Positions 16,457-25,354 are shown, numbered from the stretch's first letter. The stretch: 64,000 nt of DNA from Anaerolineae bacterium (GCA_022841825.1 JALHQT010000003.1:434001-498000), one strand, 5' to 3'. The notes: generated by a model not told the origin, from the sequence alone. Made by a program: numbers and translations.

Positions 16457-17494
16457 CTAGACCGGAACGGGTGCCCGTTCAATGATTTCTTCCTGCCCCG
16501 AGATTAAGGAACGGCTTCCTGCTTCGAGCACCTCGACGACATGTTTGCCCGCGAGACCATCGCTGACCGGATTAGTGCCATTGTTGATGCAGTCGATGAA
16601 GTGCTGGCATTCGATGCGCAGCGGCTCGTGCCAGCTCACATGCGGGATGGTGACCGCGCCATAGCGATAGCTCGCCCGGAATTCGCCGTAGGTGTCCGTG
16701 AGCGGTGGCGTCGAGACGCCCTTGTCGTAAATGCGGATCTTCTCCAGTGGCTCGATATCGTCATAGACCAGCATCTTCTTGCTGCCAACAATCGTGATTT
16801 TACGCGCTTTGTTCGGGTCCAGCCAGCTTACGCGCACGTTGCAGATGACGCCGTTAGGATAGCGGATGTGCATGTAGACGACATCATGCAAATTGTATGG
16901 GCGCATGATAAAGCTGCCGCCGGTCGCCATGACGCTGTCGGGATACGAGTCGAGGACATAGTTGGCGATAGAAATGTCGTGCGGTGCCAAATCCCACATC
17001 GCGTCGGTATCGAGCTGGAACAAGCCCAGATTGGTACGCACGGCATCGATGTAGTAAATCTCACCCAGTTCACCTTCCTGGATGTAACGTCGAATCTCAC
17101 GAATCGCCGGATTGTAGAGGAAGGTGTGTCCGGTCATCAGCACACGATCGTGCTCGCGGGCAAGTTCGATCAGCGTCTCGGAGTCTTCTTGCTTCAGCGT
17201 CAGTGGCTTTTCCACCAGGACGTGCAGACCCGCTTCGATACACGCTTTTGCGATCCGAAAGTGTGTCTTGGGTGGCGTAGCGATGGCGACCGCCTGAATA
17301 CCCATGCTGGGGAATTCGTTAAAGTCGGTGGTCAGTTTGGCATCGGGAAAGCGGCGTTTCATCGCTTCCAGACGTTCGGTGCTCAGATCTGCGATGGCGA
17401 CCAACTTAGCATCTTCGAGTTCGTCAAAGTTGCGCGCCAGGTTCGGTCCCCAATAGCCCAAGCCAATGATTCCTATGCGTGTTTTCTCAACCAT
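16457..17494 (-). CDS. Gfo/Idh/MocA family nucleotide-sugar oxidoreductase
   Basis: This is a 345-residue NAD(P)-dependent sugar dehydrogenase. The N-terminal Rossmann motif is GIIGLGYWG, the family signature is VLVEKPL, and MWDLAPHDISIANYVLD matches the substrate-side helix of WlbA/WbpB-type enzymes. WlbA-type members oxidise C3 of UDP-GlcNAcA ahead of transamination and N-acylation. That fits the aminotransferase at 1-540 and the acyltransferase at 19750-20886 (inference; the exact substrate cannot be read from sequence). The start is the ATG at 17494, with AAGGGG upstream; a TTG nine bases earlier is less likely. It is divergent from the E1-alpha gene. Confidence 0.9.
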   Translation of the reverse strand: MVEKTRIGIIGLGYWGPNLARNFDELEDAKLVAIADLSTERLEAMKRRFPDAKLTTDFNEFPSMGIQAVAIATPPKTHFRIAKACIEAGLHVLVEKPLTLKQEDSETLIELAREHDRVLMTGHTFLYNPAIREIRRYIQEGELGEIYYIDAVRTNLGLFQLDTDAMWDLAPHDISIANYVLDSYPDSVMATGGSFIMRPYNLHDVVYMHIRYPNGVICNVRVSWLDPNKARKITIVGSKKMLVYDDIEPLEKIRIYDKGVSTPPLTDTYGEFRASYRYGAVTIPHVSWHEPLRIECQHFIDCINNGTNPVSDGLAGKHVVEVLEAGSRSLISGQEEIIERAPVPV

Positions 17495-17774
17495 GATATG
17501 CAATGCCCCTTCAAACGAATAGCGCTCGAATAGTGTTGGATGATGCTTTTTACTGTAGTTTGGGCGACTAACACACGCCTAACGGGCTGAAGGCGCGCAA
17601 CCGGGGAGAACTTGCAGCGCTGGCTCTGCGGGGACGATTCAACCTGGGCTATTCCTCTATTGTTTCATCCTCTCATTTGCCTCCACAATAGGAAAATGTA
17701 AGTTGCAAGTGGCATCATGCATGACAGGATTGTCGAGGTCTTTCGATTCCGGAAACTTCACGGAGGTGTATGAC

Positions 17775-18755
17775 TTGGTTACTATCGAAAATCAGCCGAT
17801 TCTGGCAGAAGCGCCTAGGGTACATGCGCACTCATTTGATTTCTACCGCCGCATGTACACCATTCGTCGGGTAGAGGAAACACTCCTGTTGGAATTGTTT
17901 CCAAAAGGGCTGCTCTACGGGACCGTCCATACCTGCATTGGTCAGGAGGGGGGTGTCGTCGGTGTGATTAGCGCACTGGATCGAGCGCAAGATGTCATTT
18001 GGTCTAATCATCGCGGACATGGGCACTTCCTTGCTTATTGCGATGATGTTGAAGGACTTATCGCGGAAATCATGGGGAAATCTACCGGCGTTTGCGGTGG
18101 AATTGGTGGCACTCAGCACATCTTCAAGGACAACTTCTATACCAACGGGATTCTTGGTGGAACCGTCCCGTGTGCCGTGGGCACGGCTTTTGCCGAGAAG
18201 CTCAAGGGCAATCAGGCGGTCGCCGTGGTGTTCTTCGGTGATGGTGCGCTCGGCGAGGGCGTCATTTATGAGAGCATGAACATTGCCTCGCTCTGGCAGG
18301 TGCCGATCTTGTTCGTCCTGGAGCACAATCGCTACGCTCAATCGACACCCTATCAGCTTGAGCACGCTGGCAAGCTGGAAGCGCGCGCCGATGCGTTTGA
18401 TATTCCGGTTCAGGTGATGGATGGGCAGCATGTCGCGGAAGTCTACACAACGGCTTCGGCGATGATCGACGAAATCCGTACCCAGCAGCGCCCGCAGTAC
18501 CTGGTTCTGCGCACCAATCGTTTTTCTCCGCATAGTAAAGGGGATGACAACCGCCCCCCGGCTGAACTGGCAGCGATGCGCACCAATGCCGACCCTGTCG
18601 CACATCTTCGCGCACCCCTGGCGCAGGTGGATGAGGCTCGTGTGGAAGCCATCGAGGCTGAAGTCGAAAGCCGCATTCAGCGAGCGGTCGAGGCGGCAAT
18701 CGCGGCTCCCTTCCTCACGTCGGACGCATTCATCGAGGGCGTGAAATCATGGTAA
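17775..18755 (+). CDS. 2-oxoacid dehydrogenase-type E1 alpha subunit (TPP-dependent)
   Basis: This is a 326-residue protein of the PDH/acetoin dehydrogenase E1-alpha family. The thiamine-diphosphate signature runs from GDGALGEG through NIASLWQVPILFVLEHN (about 156-185). Earlier landmarks are RRVEE, HTCIGQEG, WSNHRGHGH and a GGTQHIF segment close to the usual GGxGSMH. E1 alpha2-beta2 decarboxylates a 2-oxoacid and reductively acylates a lipoyl domain. I prefer a TTG start at 17775 because GGAGGTG lies 6 nt upstream; an in-frame ATG at 17721 lacks such a site. It overlaps E1-beta by 7 nt and heads a three-gene operon whose third member supplies a lipoyl domain. No E3 gene is in the window. Confidence 0.92.
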   Translation: MVTIENQPILAEAPRVHAHSFDFYRRMYTIRRVEETLLLELFPKGLLYGTVHTCIGQEGGVVGVISALDRAQDVIWSNHRGHGHFLAYCDDVEGLIAEIMGKSTGVCGGIGGTQHIFKDNFYTNGILGGTVPCAVGTAFAEKLKGNQAVAVVFFGDGALGEGVIYESMNIASLWQVPILFVLEHNRYAQSTPYQLEHAGKLEARADAFDIPVQVMDGQHVAEVYTTASAMIDEIRTQQRPQYLVLRTNRFSPHSKGDDNRPPAELAAMRTNADPVAHLRAPLAQVDEARVEAIEAEVESRIQRAVEAAIAAPFLTSDAFIEGVKSW

Positions 18756-19753
18756 CTTATCTCGAATCACTCCAGGCAGGGCTGCGGGCTGCGATGCAAG
18801 GCGACAACCGCATCTACTTTTTGGGCGAGGACGTCCTCGACCCTTACGGCGGCGCATTCAAGGTGTCGCAAGGTCTCTCGACCGCATTTCCGGGGCGTGT
18901 CATGACGACCCCGATCAGCGAGGCAGGGATTGTGGGTGTTGGCGTGGGCATGGCACTGCGCGGGCTTAAGCCAGTCGTTGAAATCATGTTTGGTGATTTC
19001 ACCACACTGACCGCCGACCAAATCATCAACTACGGCTCTAAGCTTCAGCCGATGTACAACGGGCAGGTGGAAGTCCCGCTGGTCGTTCGTACCCCCATGG
19101 GTGGGCGACGCGGTTACGGCCCTACTCACAGCCAATCCATCGAAAAGCTGTACATGGGCGTGCCCCATCTGGATATTGTCGCGCCCTCGATCTTTCACCA
19201 GCCTGGCGACCTGATCCAGACAACGCTGACCGAAAGCACACATGTGACGCTCTTCATCGAGCACAAACAGCTCTATAACACCCGCCTATTCGAAGCCGCT
19301 GCCCACCCAGGAATTCATGTTTCCAGCGTGCAGCACGGCAGCTATCCGACGGCGGTCGTCAAGAACTACAGCAGTGGTGCCCCGGATGTCGCGCTCGTCG
19401 CGTATGGCGGTTCGTCGCTGCTGGTGCTCGAAGTGATGAAGCGGCTGCTCCAGGAAGAAATCCGCGTCGTCGCGGCTGTTCCCGCAAGCGTTCAACCCGT
19501 CCCTGCCGACGATCTGGTCGAGGCAATCGGTGCCGCGAAGCAGGTGATTGTGGTGGAAGAAGGGACGTATGCCTTTGGCTGGGGCGCAGAAATTGCCTCC
19601 ACGCTGCACACACGCCTGTGGGGTAAGCTGCAGAAGCCGGTGCGCCGGATCGCGGCGATGGATACGATTATCCCGGCTGCCAAACCGCTTGAAGAACTCG
19701 TGCTTCCCTCAGTCGCCGACATCGAAAACGCAATCTACGAGGTAATGACATGA
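18749..19753 (+). CDS. 2-oxoacid dehydrogenase-type E1 beta subunit
   Basis: This 334-residue transketolase-like protein partners the E1-alpha subunit just upstream. Signatures include FLGEDVLDPYGGAFKVSQGL, TTPISEAGIVGVGVGMAL, the pyrimidine-binding FGDFTTLTADQI, and a transketolase C-domain with VVEEGTYAFGWGAEI. The first ATG overlaps the end of E1-alpha, and its stop overlaps the next start (ATGA), so the three genes are translationally coupled. In the family this subunit completes the TPP site and the channel that receives the swinging lipoyl arm. The genomic partner is not a normal E2 but a lipoyl-acyltransferase hybrid within a polysaccharide locus. Confidence 0.93.
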   Translation: MVTYLESLQAGLRAAMQGDNRIYFLGEDVLDPYGGAFKVSQGLSTAFPGRVMTTPISEAGIVGVGVGMALRGLKPVVEIMFGDFTTLTADQIINYGSKLQPMYNGQVEVPLVVRTPMGGRRGYGPTHSQSIEKLYMGVPHLDIVAPSIFHQPGDLIQTTLTESTHVTLFIEHKQLYNTRLFEAAAHPGIHVSSVQHGSYPTAVVKNYSSGAPDVALVAYGGSSLLVLEVMKRLLQEEIRVVAAVPASVQPVPADDLVEAIGAAKQVIVVEEGTYAFGWGAEIASTLHTRLWGKLQKPVRRIAAMDTIIPAAKPLEELVLPSVADIENAIYEVMT

Positions 19754-20886
19754 CACATTTCATCACGGCTCCATTGGTCAACGTCAACGACGACACCATG
19801 GTGCTGATTGAGTGGACAAAAGCGGCTGGAACCCTGGTCAAGAAGGGCGAAGTGATTGGCGTTCTGGAGACATCAAAATCCAGCTACGAGATACAGTCCG
19901 ATGGCGCTGGCTATCTGACGACCTTCGTCGACGCGGGCAGCGATGTCACCGTCGGGCAAACCATTGGCGCGCTTGCCGAAACTGCCGATGCCGTCGTCTC
20001 ACTTCCTCAGGCGGCAGCGGTGGCGACCGTCGATGATGCCCAGGCGGAGCGTAACTGGACGAAGAAGGCTGAGATTCTCGCGGGTAAGCACAATCTGGAT
20101 ATTGCGGCGATTGGGCGGGAACGCGCGGGGTCCATGGTCAATGAAGCCGATATTGAAGCGATTGTGGCTGCCAGAAAGGGAGCCCCATCCATCTCGGTTG
20201 CCGACGCGACCGACATCGCCGACGAGGTGTTTCCCACCAATCGTCAGCAGCGTATCCTGCTGCTGGGTGGGGGGATGGGAGCCACGCTGGTGCTCGATGT
20301 CCTGACCCGCGTGCCCAATCAGCGCGCGGTCGGCATTCTCGATGATAATCCGAAGATCCAGGGCAAAACGGTGATGGGGGTGCCCGTCATCGGTCGCATG
20401 GACGACATCGTGTCTCTGTGGGAGCGAAAGGCATTTGATGGCGCAGTGATCGCCATCAGCACGTTGTTGAAGCTTCGCAACGATCTCTTTAACAAATTCA
20501 CCGCGCTGGGGATTCCGTTTGCGAACGTGATCGACCCGACGGTTGCGGTGAGTTCGAATGTCTCAATCGGGACGGGCAACGTGATCTTTGGCTTCTGCCG
20601 GATCGGCACTTGCACGACCATCGGCGACAACAACTTCATCAGCGCCTATGTCAATATCGAGCATCACAACACGCTGGGGGACTGCTGCACCTTCGGTCCG
20701 GGGCTTTGGACATCGGGAGATGTCAAACTTGGGAGCCGGATTCGCTTCGGCACGGGTATTTTCGTTGAACCCCACATCGTGATCGGCGATGACTCCATCG
20801 TTGCATCCGGCACGGTGCTCACCGCCAATGTGCCGCCTAAGTCCATCGTCAAGACGAAGGCAAATTTCTCCATCCAGCCGCTGTAA
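19750..20886 (+). CDS. Hybrid lipoyl domain, E1/E3-binding domain and NeuD-like sugar N-acyltransferase
   Basis: This 378-residue protein looks like an E2 whose catalytic core has been exchanged. Residues 1-78 form a biotinyl/lipoyl domain with the modifiable lysine at about K43 in LETSKSSYEI. Residues 104-142 (KKAEILAGKHNLDIAAIG, then NEADIEAIVA) match the peripheral subunit-binding domain that docks E1 or E3. After a short linker, 166-255 is the NeuD/PglD Rossmann-like domain (ILLLGGGMGA, VGILDDNP), and 262-370 is a left-handed beta-helix of hexapeptide repeats with the candidate catalytic His in NIEHHNTLGD. PglD-type enzymes N-acylate amino sugar nucleotides. I infer direct acyl transfer from lipoyl to an amino sugar; CoA as donor is the alternative. 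Confidence 0.92.
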   Translation: MTHFITAPLVNVNDDTMVLIEWTKAAGTLVKKGEVIGVLETSKSSYEIQSDGAGYLTTFVDAGSDVTVGQTIGALAETADAVVSLPQAAAVATVDDAQAERNWTKKAEILAGKHNLDIAAIGRERAGSMVNEADIEAIVAARKGAPSISVADATDIADEVFPTNRQQRILLLGGGMGATLVLDVLTRVPNQRAVGILDDNPKIQGKTVMGVPVIGRMDDIVSLWERKAFDGAVIAISTLLKLRNDLFNKFTALGIPFANVIDPTVAVSSNVSIGTGNVIFGFCRIGTCTTIGDNNFISAYVNIEHHNTLGDCCTFGPGLWTSGDVKLGSRIRFGTGIFVEPHIVIGDDSIVASGTVLTANVPPKSIVKTKANFSIQPL

Positions 20887-20938
20887 GCGGAATGGGGTGT
20901 GCTGGGGCTGTGCTTTCCAGCGGCGCAGTCGGCAGCGT

Positions 20939-22381
20939 TCAGGAAGCGGCTCTGATGCTTTGCATTGGAGCCGCTTCTGTGTTTGCGACGGACAGTGTCT
21001 CGCGCCCACGCAGGCAGATGATGAGCCCGGTCAGTATCCACAGATAATCCATCGTGCCAGAGTACGTAAAGACCGGGTTGGTCAGGCTCATCAAGAGCAG
21101 GTTGATGAACATCACATAGATCAGCAGCGCAAAGGCTCGCGACAGTGGATCTCCGGTGCGAATGGTGCGGCGCAGCCATCCCATCATCATCCCCGCCCAG
21201 ACCAGATGCGCCAGCAGGGAGAAGACACCAGAGCGGAAGAGCAGCAGCAGATACTGGCTCTCTGCAAATTGGAAGCGCACATCCGTCAGCGTCGGCGTGA
21301 TCCCCCACCAGGGGTTTTCGGCGATGAGCGGGATGTAAATCTCTGTCCAGACGTAGAAGCGATATTGCAGCGTCTGGGGGACGACCGAGCCATCGCCGCT
21401 GGCAAACTGAAATTCTAGTCGGGCGCTGATCAGCGGCAGCACGGCGAGGATGGCGATGGGGATCAGCACCAGCACTACGGCGAACCTGCGCAGTTGGATG
21501 TTGTTTGCGCGCGCTATGATCGAAACGCCGAGCACGAGACCGAAGATACTCGCCCACGAGCCGGACGCAAGCAGGCAGGCGAGGGCGGTAAGCACCATGA
21601 TGCGCGTATTCCAGCGATACCAAGGGTTGGGCTGCTCTGGCTGATAACGGTAAAGCGCCGCCACGAGCAGCAGGTTCGTCATCAGGAACGTTCCCAACGT
21701 ATTCCAACTGCCGAGCGTCGATGTGACGCGATTCACGCCCTCAGCAGCAAGCGTTTGCCCGGTCGGGTACCAGGTTTCAAGCAGGCTGACGACCAGGGGA
21801 ACGCGGGCTGCCTGAAGCAGCCCGATAATGGCGACAATCGTACACGCGAACAGCATGGTCTGGACCAGCGAGAACACCTGGCGTTTATCGCGGGGGATGA
21901 AGATGAAGACGGCGCATAACAGGATGTATTGAATGGGGGCAAGAAGCGGCAGCAGTTCGTTGACCGCGAGCGGGCGGCTGCGTAAGGGATACGTGAAGGC
22001 GGGCAGGAGTGCTGTCCCTACGGTGAGGATGCCAACCGCGAGCAAAGGGGTGATGGGAATATGGCGCTGAATTCGAAAGACGATGGCAAACACGATGACC
22101 AGCACGACACTGACCAGCAGCAGCACTTCGTTGGGGACCAGTAACGGAATGAGCTCCCCTCGCGCCATTGATGAGCCGAAGATAATCCCATAAATGACAA
22201 GGTGGCACATAATGATTGGGTGGCGCAGGAGCAGGAGTGCTGCTCCCAGCAGTAGCAGCACGCCGACCACCAGCCAGGGCGAAAGCAGCATCGAAACGAC
22301 CGAGATTAACGCGCCGATGACGACTGCGCCCACGCTCAGAGTTACGGCTTCTGGAACAATGAGTCGCGGCTGAGCCTGCAT
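20939..22381 (-). CDS. O-antigen ligase/polymerase-like membrane protein (Wzy_C type)
   Basis: This 480-residue integral membrane protein has roughly 11-12 hydrophobic helices and the large extracytoplasmic loop typical of O-antigen ligase and polymerase proteins (GSWASIFGLVLGVSII, then NPWWGITPTLTDVRF before the last helices). It would join or extend lipid-linked polysaccharide units outside the cytoplasmic membrane. I chose the ATG at 22381: a TATAAT box at 22453-22458 would leave a leader of about 65 nt, whereas the upstream GTG at 22441 would sit almost at the transcript start. It converges on the lipoyl-acyltransferase operon, with 52 bp between stops. Confidence 0.85.
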   Translation of the reverse strand: MQAQPRLIVPEAVTLSVGAVVIGALISVVSMLLSPWLVVGVLLLLGAALLLLRHPIIMCHLVIYGIIFGSSMARGELIPLLVPNEVLLLVSVVLVIVFAIVFRIQRHIPITPLLAVGILTVGTALLPAFTYPLRSRPLAVNELLPLLAPIQYILLCAVFIFIPRDKRQVFSLVQTMLFACTIVAIIGLLQAARVPLVVSLLETWYPTGQTLAAEGVNRVTSTLGSWNTLGTFLMTNLLLVAALYRYQPEQPNPWYRWNTRIMVLTALACLLASGSWASIFGLVLGVSIIARANNIQLRRFAVVLVLIPIAILAVLPLISARLEFQFASGDGSVVPQTLQYRFYVWTEIYIPLIAENPWWGITPTLTDVRFQFAESQYLLLLFRSGVFSLLAHLVWAGMMMGWLRRTIRTGDPLSRAFALLIYVMFINLLLMSLTNPVFTYSGTMDYLWILTGLIICLRGRETLSVANTEAAPMQSIRAAS

Positions 22382-22760
22382 AATGTGTCCCCACTCGCGT
22401 TTCACGAAAGCCGGATGTGCCAGCACGACTGCTCGGTCCACACCCGATACTCATTATAGCTTTTCGCCCGTAACTTGCCTGCGCCTAAATTCCACACAAA
22501 ACTTGCATCATTCGCGCAGTTTCGATTTAGGCGGGCATAGATTTAACACAAAGGTACGATCCTTGAGTGTATCGCATCACGCCCCAGGCTAAGATGAAGC
22601 GAGGGGTTCATGTTTGCGCGTTAGGCGGCGTTTAGGATGCTGGTCTACATTAGCGACCAATGCGATCATCGGTCGGTTCACTTTGCCAACCGCCGCCTCA
22701 CGGTCTGTTATCATCTTTAGACAGTGCTCCTAATGAGCATCACTTCTGCAAGGGGAGATT
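22382..22760. other. Intergenic region between divergent polymerase and dehydrogenase genes
   Basis: About 380 bp with no plausible gene. It contains a reverse-strand TATAAT for the polymerase gene. No confident promoter pair was found for the forward dehydrogenase gene, although its ribosome site AAGGGGAG at about 22748 is strong. Confidence 0.4.
22453..22458 (-). promoter_or_regulatory. Consensus -10 box for the polymerase gene
   Basis: The reverse strand reads TATAAT here, 70 bp upstream of the ATG at 22381. No good -35 hexamer lies at 16-18 bp, so an activator or a weak promoter is possible. Confidence 0.35.
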
Positions 22761-24077
22761 ATGCGTATCAGTGTCTTTGGACTCGGCTATGTTGGGTGTG
22801 TCACGGCGGTATGCCTTGCCAGCGACGGACACGAGGTTATCGGCGTCGACGTCAATCCTGCGAAGGTCTCGCAGATTCAGGCGGGTACCCCGCCAGTGCT
22901 GGAACCGGAACTTGAAAACAAGCTGCAAACCGCGCTTCAGAAAGGGCTGATCCGCGCGACGATGGATACTGCTGATGCCATCCAGAACAGCGATGTCACG
23001 CTCATCTGCGTGGGCACGCCCAGCAGCAGCAATGGCAGCCTTCAGTTGGAGTACCTTGAAAAGGTCTCCGTAGAAATTGGCAAGGTGCTTGCCAGCAAAG
23101 CCAGCTATCATGTGGTGACCGTGCGCAGCACAATTCTCCCTGGCACGATGCGCAATTGTGTCATTCCCACGCTTGAAGCGCACTCCGGCAAGAAGGTCGG
23201 TGTGGATTTCGGCGCTGCCATGAACCCGGAATTCCTGCGCGAAGGCACGGCGATTGCCGATTACCGCAACCCCAGCACCATCGTCATCGGGCAGTACGAC
23301 GAACGCAGCGGGCAGGCGATCCAGGATATGTATGAAGGGATCGAGTCAAGCGTCTTCCGCGTCCCCATCGAAACTGCCGAGATGGTGAAGTATGCCCACA
23401 ATGCTTTCCACGCCGTAAAGGTGTCCTTTGCCAATGAAATCGGCGCCATCTGCAAGGCGAACGGGCTGGATGGGCAGGAAGTGATGAAGATCTTCTGCCA
23501 GGATCATCACCTGAACATTTCCACCGCTTATCTCAAGCCGGGCTTCGCCTTTGGCGGCTCGTGCCTCCCCAAAGACCTGCGCGCGCTCACCTACGCCGCC
23601 AAGGAACGCGATGTCGAAGTCCCGCTGCTGACATCCATCATGCCGAGCAACAGCGTACAAATTCAGCGCGGCGTGCAGATGATCGAAAACACGGGCAAAA
23701 ACAAGATCGCCATCATCGGGTTGAGCTTCAAAGCGGGCACCGACGATGTTCGTGAAAGTCCGATAGTCATCCTGGTCGAAACCCTGGTCGGGCGCGGCTA
23801 TGACGTGCGCATCTATGACCAGAACGTCAACCCAAGTCAACTGATCGGCGCGAACAAAGCGTTCCTTCAGCGCTCGCTTCCCCACATCGCATCCTTGATG
23901 TCGGCTTCGCTGGACGAGGTTGTCAAGGACGCGGAAGTCGTCGTCATCACCAATGGCAGCAAGCAGTTTGCGGGCATCCCGGCATCCTTGCGCGCCGACC
24001 AGACCCTGATCGACTTCGTCGGCATTGGAAAGCAGCTTGAGGTTCGCCAGGGAGAATACGATGGCATCGCCTGGTAA
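22761..24077 (+). CDS. algD: GDP-mannose 6-dehydrogenase (AlgD-like)
   Basis: This 438-residue NAD-dependent nucleotide-sugar dehydrogenase resembles AlgD along its whole length, from my memory of that sequence: MRISVFGLGYVGCV, VGTPS, VRSTILPGT, NPEFLREGTAI, the catalytic cysteine in GFAFGGSCLPKDLRALTY, and LSFKAGTDDVRESP. AlgD oxidises GDP-mannose to GDP-mannuronate in four-electron, two-NAD steps. This implies a mannuronate or derived uronic acid in the polymer. A UDP-glucose dehydrogenase is the less likely alternative because the GSCLPKDLRAL and KAGTDDVRESP contexts are AlgD-type. The gene overlaps the downstream GT4 start by 17 nt. Confidence 0.88.
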   Translation: MRISVFGLGYVGCVTAVCLASDGHEVIGVDVNPAKVSQIQAGTPPVLEPELENKLQTALQKGLIRATMDTADAIQNSDVTLICVGTPSSSNGSLQLEYLEKVSVEIGKVLASKASYHVVTVRSTILPGTMRNCVIPTLEAHSGKKVGVDFGAAMNPEFLREGTAIADYRNPSTIVIGQYDERSGQAIQDMYEGIESSVFRVPIETAEMVKYAHNAFHAVKVSFANEIGAICKANGLDGQEVMKIFCQDHHLNISTAYLKPGFAFGGSCLPKDLRALTYAAKERDVEVPLLTSIMPSNSVQIQRGVQMIENTGKNKIAIIGLSFKAGTDDVRESPIVILVETLVGRGYDVRIYDQNVNPSQLIGANKAFLQRSLPHIASLMSASLDEVVKDAEVVVITNGSKQFAGIPASLRADQTLIDFVGIGKQLEVRQGEYDGIAW

Positions 24078-25269
24078 GAAGTATCGCATCTGCATGCTGC
24101 TGGAGAACCATCCGTATCCCCAGGACACGCGCGTTCGGAAAGAGGCGCTGGCGCTGGTGGACAACGGCTATGAAGTGACGGTCATCTGCCCTCGCAGCAA
24201 ACAACAAGCCTGGCGCGAGGTCATCAACGGCGTCTATGTCATGCGCTATGCAGAACCGCCAAGCGGAAATGGTTTCGTGAATTTCGTCGCTGAGTACGCC
24301 TACTCGTTGGTGATGATGTTCCTCTTCACCCTACAGTTGGCGTTTGGGCGTGGTTTCGACGCCATCCACGCTCACAACCCGCCGGACTTTTCGGTGCTGG
24401 TCGCGCTGCCCTTCAAGCTGTTTGGCAAGAAGTTCATCTTCGACCATCACGACGTCTCGCCAGAACAGTACCGCGCACGCTTTGGCAAGGATGCCAGCAA
24501 CTTTGTCTACAACGTGCTGCTGTTCTTCGAAAAGCTGACGTTCTGGGCAGCAGACCATGTGATTTCGACCAACGAGTCCTATCGCAGCATTGCGATGCGG
24601 CGCGGCGGAAAACGACCTGACCAGGTCACGGTCGTCCGTAACGGTCCCGAAGATTCGTTCGCTCCTGTAGAGCCGGACGCGGCGCTGCGCGCCAAAGGCA
24701 AGATCATCCTCGGCTACATCGGCGTCATGGGCTTCCAGGATGGCATCGATTACTTCGTGCGCGCCGCCAAACACCTGCACGACACACTCAAGCGTGATGA
24801 CTTCTACGCGGTCATGATCGGCAAAGGCGACGCCCTGGACAGCCTGCGTGAACTGACCACATCGCTCCAGCTCGACGATTACATCTGGTGGACGGGGCGC
24901 GTCACCGACGAAGAGGTCAAGCGCTATCTCTCATCGACTGATATCTGCGTCGCACCCGATCCGTTCAATCCATTCAACGATCCATCGACCATGATCAAGG
25001 TCACCGAGTACATGGCGATGGGAAAACCGGTGGTCGCCTTCAATCTGACCGAACATCGCGCCACCGCCGCCGAAGCCGCCGTGTATGTCGATAACAACGA
25101 CGAGCTGGAATTCGCAAAGGCAATCGCCGCACTGATGGATGATCCCGCGCGACGCGCACAGATGGGCGCGATTGGTCGCAAGCGAATCGACGACTCCCTG
25201 GCATGGAAGTATCAGTACCAGAACCTTCTGGACGCCTATGCGAAAGGTGTCCGAAAGCACATCCGATAA
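24061..25269 (+). CDS. GT4 family glycosyltransferase
   Basis: This 402-residue retaining glycosyltransferase has a GT-B fold. N-terminal landmarks are CMLLENHPYPQDTRVRKEA and AIHAHNPPDFSVLVALPF. The C-terminal donor-binding half has LGYIGVMGFQDGIDYFVRAA, TGRVTDEEV and DPSTMIKVTEYMAMGKPVVA, with the acidic residue in the usual E-x7-E region. It would add one sugar to the lipid-linked repeat on the cytoplasmic side. I chose the ATG at 24061, with an AGGGAG site 6 nt upstream; it lies inside the last codons of the dehydrogenase gene, so the two are coupled. Donor and acceptor cannot be read from the sequence. Confidence 0.9.
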   Translation: MASPGKKYRICMLLENHPYPQDTRVRKEALALVDNGYEVTVICPRSKQQAWREVINGVYVMRYAEPPSGNGFVNFVAEYAYSLVMMFLFTLQLAFGRGFDAIHAHNPPDFSVLVALPFKLFGKKFIFDHHDVSPEQYRARFGKDASNFVYNVLLFFEKLTFWAADHVISTNESYRSIAMRRGGKRPDQVTVVRNGPEDSFAPVEPDAALRAKGKIILGYIGVMGFQDGIDYFVRAAKHLHDTLKRDDFYAVMIGKGDALDSLRELTTSLQLDDYIWWTGRVTDEEVKRYLSSTDICVAPDPFNPFNDPSTMIKVTEYMAMGKPVVAFNLTEHRATAAEAAVYVDNNDELEFAKAIAALMDDPARRAQMGAIGRKRIDDSLAWKYQYQNLLDAYAKGVRKHIR

Positions 25270-25323
25270 ACCAGGATTGTGGAACAGGAAAACGACAACC
25301 CAAACTCGCCACGTTTGTTGTGC

Positions 25324-25354
25324 TACAATGCGAATTGCCGTTCTTAGAACGGCA
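25324..25354 (+). promoter_or_regulatory. Extended -10 promoter with overlapping palindrome
   Basis: TGC-TACAAT (25321-25329) forms an extended -10. A palindrome TGCCGTTC-tta-GAACGGCA (25336-25354) lies where transcription would start. It may be an operator at +1 or a leader hairpin for the membrane protein gene at 25423. Confidence 0.4.

Noticed and set aside
16541-17533. 330-residue forward frame over the Gfo/Idh/MocA gene
   Set aside because: The opposite strand encodes a clear dehydrogenase with NAD motif and EKP signature; the forward frame has no family features.
17703-17774. Longer N-terminus for E1-alpha from a TTG at 17703 or ATG at 17721
   Set aside because: No ribosome site lies upstream of either, whereas the TTG at 17775 has GGAGGTG at 6 nt and gives a normal family length.
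20943-20977. Hairpin GAAGCGGCTC/GAGCCGCTTC as terminator of the convergent genes
   Set aside because: It lies almost wholly within the 3' coding end of the polymerase-like gene, has a 15-nt loop and no U tract, so it was not annotated.
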